A DNA stretch of 64,000 bases from Anthopleura xanthogrammica (Eukaryota > Cnidaria > Anthozoa > Actiniaria > Actiniidae): the NCBI GenBank assembly GCA_964019055.1, contig OZ025209.1, positions 12,756,981 through 12,820,980 on the forward strand, read 5' to 3'. The notes beneath the pieces are model-generated. The model had not been told where the DNA came from. It searched no databases and saw only the letters and a program-made list of their open reading frames with translations. The translations under genes were made by a program, and so were the position numbers. Shown piece after piece: positions 61,904-64,000 of this stretch (the stretch's first letter is position 1; every line of letters starts with the position of its first letter).

Positions 61904-62397
61904 ATGGACACTCAACTCGATGAGCTCAGAAATCTAGATTCAACCTACCAGCCAGACATGGCCAGAATGGGACAGAACTTCAAGCTACTATTTTGCCTTG
62001 TCGGTTACGTTTTGCTCGTCGTATCCGCAGCACAGGAAATAATAGAAAACGATTTTTCGAGGTCATTTACCTTTGAAGCAGTCCTAAATACCACCAGTAG
62101 TCTTGATTCTGAAGATGAAATTTTGGCAAGACACAAAGCTAGAAGTGCTGTACATTGTGCTCACAAATGTCTGACCAACGAACAGTGTCAGGTGATTGGT
62201 TTTAACGCCAAGTCAGGAGTTTGTTGGTTGATGAAGAGTGCTGGCAGAAATGGAGTTTTGAAGTCAGAAAAGAACGTGATTCTCATGAAGGTATATATTT
62301 CACCGTTAAGTTCGCAAGTTCAGTTGCCATCCGCACACCTGCTTGAGCACTTCAGCAATCTTCTTTGTTTTTTTTTAAGTTGAAAATTTGGAGGTGT

Positions 62398-62477
<80 letters not shown>

Positions 62478-62816
62478 ATCTTATGGTATCTAAAATAAAC
62501 TTGTTTCCGTCCAAGACCTAGTATGATTTCTTCTTGACATTTTTCCAGGTTGGATTCGAGGAAGCTTCAAATTCGGCAGAGGAGAAAGGTATATAACTGC
62601 AAAAGGTCTTTCTTCTGATAAGGTTTAGTAGCTAGCCCTCCACCATATTAGGAATTGGAGAGAAATCGGAAGTGATCGGACCGGAAGATTATGGCATATT
62701 TCGAGTTTCATGCAGGTGCGCGCTTATGATTGACTGAAGCGGGAAAAATCGGATATGTTTTGAGCCGATCACTCTCGCTCTTCTCTTAGACCTCTTAGGC
62801 AACCTTTTTCTTTCTT

Positions 62817-62892
<76 letters not shown>

Positions 62893-63934
62893 TTTCTTTC
62901 TTCCTTCCTTCCTTCCTTCCTTCCTTCCTTCCCGGACGAGGCGGACGAGGCGGACGAGCCTGGTTTCAATATAAAATCGAGGGATATAGTTGGAAGGAGG
63001 ATAATTTAGATTTTCTTCAACTATTTTATACCTTCAATTTCATGCAGTCGAAGAGTTTTCATCGTGCAAAGAAGTGTTGGACAAAGGAAGGTAAGTCGTA
63101 CATGAATGAATGTCCAGCCCAACATTATTCAGATGATCCTATATGGATTGTATTGGTTTGATTCAGATCTAAAGGCAATGGAATCTACAATATCAAGACC
63201 AACCATACCTCCAGCACCAGGACGTATTGTCACATGGACAAGTTACCCGACTGCGGTGGTGGGGGATGGACGCTGACCATGAAGATCGATGGATCTAAAG
63301 TATGACATTAAATGGATGGATAACCATGGTAACGACAACTTGACAGGTGTTTTTTTTATTTCTTATACTTCAGGCCACGTTCGACTACGAATCCTCCTAT
63401 TGGACAAACAGACAAGCATTGAAGGCCGAGAATGGACTGGGACTAGAAGACCAGGAGTCTAAGCTACCAACGTACTGGTCAACACCGCTGACCAAGATCT
63501 GTCTCGGAATGAAGTTGAAGACAAGCAGTGACATAAAATGGTTGAAATTAGAATTAAAACAGCAAGCAGCTGCCTCGCTTTATGACGTCATGTCCACAGG
63601 GTACCCAGCAGAACCATACACTCCCCTCGGGCTAAACAAATGGAAAGCTAATTTCAATCCACTAATTGTTGGATACCAAACGGTGAAAACTCCTCTTGAA
63701 GGAGTTGACATTAGTCTGACGGATTCCAACAATGACAGGGCTAGACTTAGACTAGGTGTTCTCTATCGAGTTCAGTTCCTCTCAGTGACATACCTAACAT
63801 ATCTTGGTTTTGGAACCTGGGGTACCTGGCACCAGAAGTACGGGATAAATGTCTCCTGTGGTTACGGCAGAGAATATGGTCTAGCGCCTCATTATCTAAA
63901 AAATTATGCTTTTTGTTATATTCTAGTTCATTGA
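61904..63934 (+). CDS. Secreted PAN/apple plus fibrinogen-like protein, 5 exons
   Basis: Exons 61904-62290, 62549-62588, 63048-63090, 63167-63299, 63374-63934; phases agree. From the Met at 61958 the product is 369 aa; from 61904 it is 387. The 61958 start is favoured because a signal peptide follows at once (LLFCLVGYVLLVVSA). Exon 1 then encodes a PAN/apple-like domain (CAHKCLTNEQCQVIGF, VCWLM). Exons 3-5 encode a fibrinogen-like half domain: CKEVLDKGRSKGNGIYNIK, YCHMD, GGGGWTLTMKIDGSK and TFDYESSYWTN, then a Cys-poor C-terminal part ending near FCYILVH. The architecture resembles secreted anthozoan proteins, including some described from coral skeletal organic matrix (recalled, not checked). 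Role unknown; extracellular binding or matrix is an inference. Confidence 0.8.
62399..62473 (+). repeat. (TC)n microsatellite
   Basis: Pure TC dinucleotides for about 75 bp in intron 1 of the fibrinogen-like gene. Confidence 0.97.
62809..62932 (+). repeat. Compound (TTTC)n(TC)n(TTTC)n(TTCC)n microsatellite
   Basis: Pyrimidine tract of about 124 bp in intron 2 of the fibrinogen-like gene; the opposite-strand frame is an artefact. Confidence 0.95.
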
Positions 63935-64000
63935 GTGAACAAGGGCTACTAGGCTGCCATACCTACACATTTGTTTTTATTGCTGTATCTTACCGCTTGA

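Noticed and set aside
1..64000. CRISPR array, operon or bacterial system
   Set aside because: Introns, satellites and TPR show a eukaryotic nuclear genome; the tandem arrays have no spacers of unique sequence.

Overview
This is eukaryotic nuclear DNA. The genes are split by GT-AG introns, the base composition is AT-rich, and fold-back elements, microsatellites and satellite arrays are dense. The gene content points to an anthozoan cnidarian (stony coral or sea anemone): a vertebrate-like intron-rich TPR gene, an intronless rhodopsin-class GPCR of divergent type, and a secreted PAN/apple plus fibrinogen-like protein of a style I associate with cnidarians. The taxonomic call is inference. I ran no searches, and homology statements rest on recalled family sequences.

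Layout. (1) 842-4136, minus: complete 3-exon flavin-containing monooxygenase (536 aa). (2) 6135-11441, minus: complete 9-exon mevalonate kinase (428 aa). (3) 11740-12732, plus: intronless GPCR, divergent from mevalonate kinase with about 300 bp between the start codons. (4) 13701-14332, minus: small secreted cysteine-rich protein, MANSC-like. (5) 15578-43388, minus: nucleoprotein TPR, the large nuclear-pore-basket coiled coil. I assembled 55 exons whose phases all agree, giving 2451 aa; this gene fills over 40% of the window. (6) 43511-55712: gene-free block of five different tandem-repeat families (periods about 170, 58, 89, 61 and 460 bp), one interrupted by a fold-back element. (7) 58.1-60.2 kb, minus: weak evidence for a small mitochondrial-type gene. 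(8) 61904-63934, plus: 5-exon secreted PAN/apple plus fibrinogen-like protein.

The genes do not form a pathway. This is an ordinary animal neighbourhood of unrelated housekeeping and lineage-specific genes. Introns and spacers are littered with short non-autonomous fold-back (MITE-like) elements in several multi-copy families, plus SINE-like fragments. I saw no transposase or reverse-transcriptase reading frame.

The most interesting points are: an 81-bp in-frame tandem duplication in mevalonate kinase that creates a second usable splice acceptor; a GAT-triplet intron in the same gene that stays open for 44 Asp-rich codons; a piece of the fibrinogen-like gene sitting beside half a MITE; a satellite array against the TPR promoter; and a GPCR lacking the usual TM3 cysteine.
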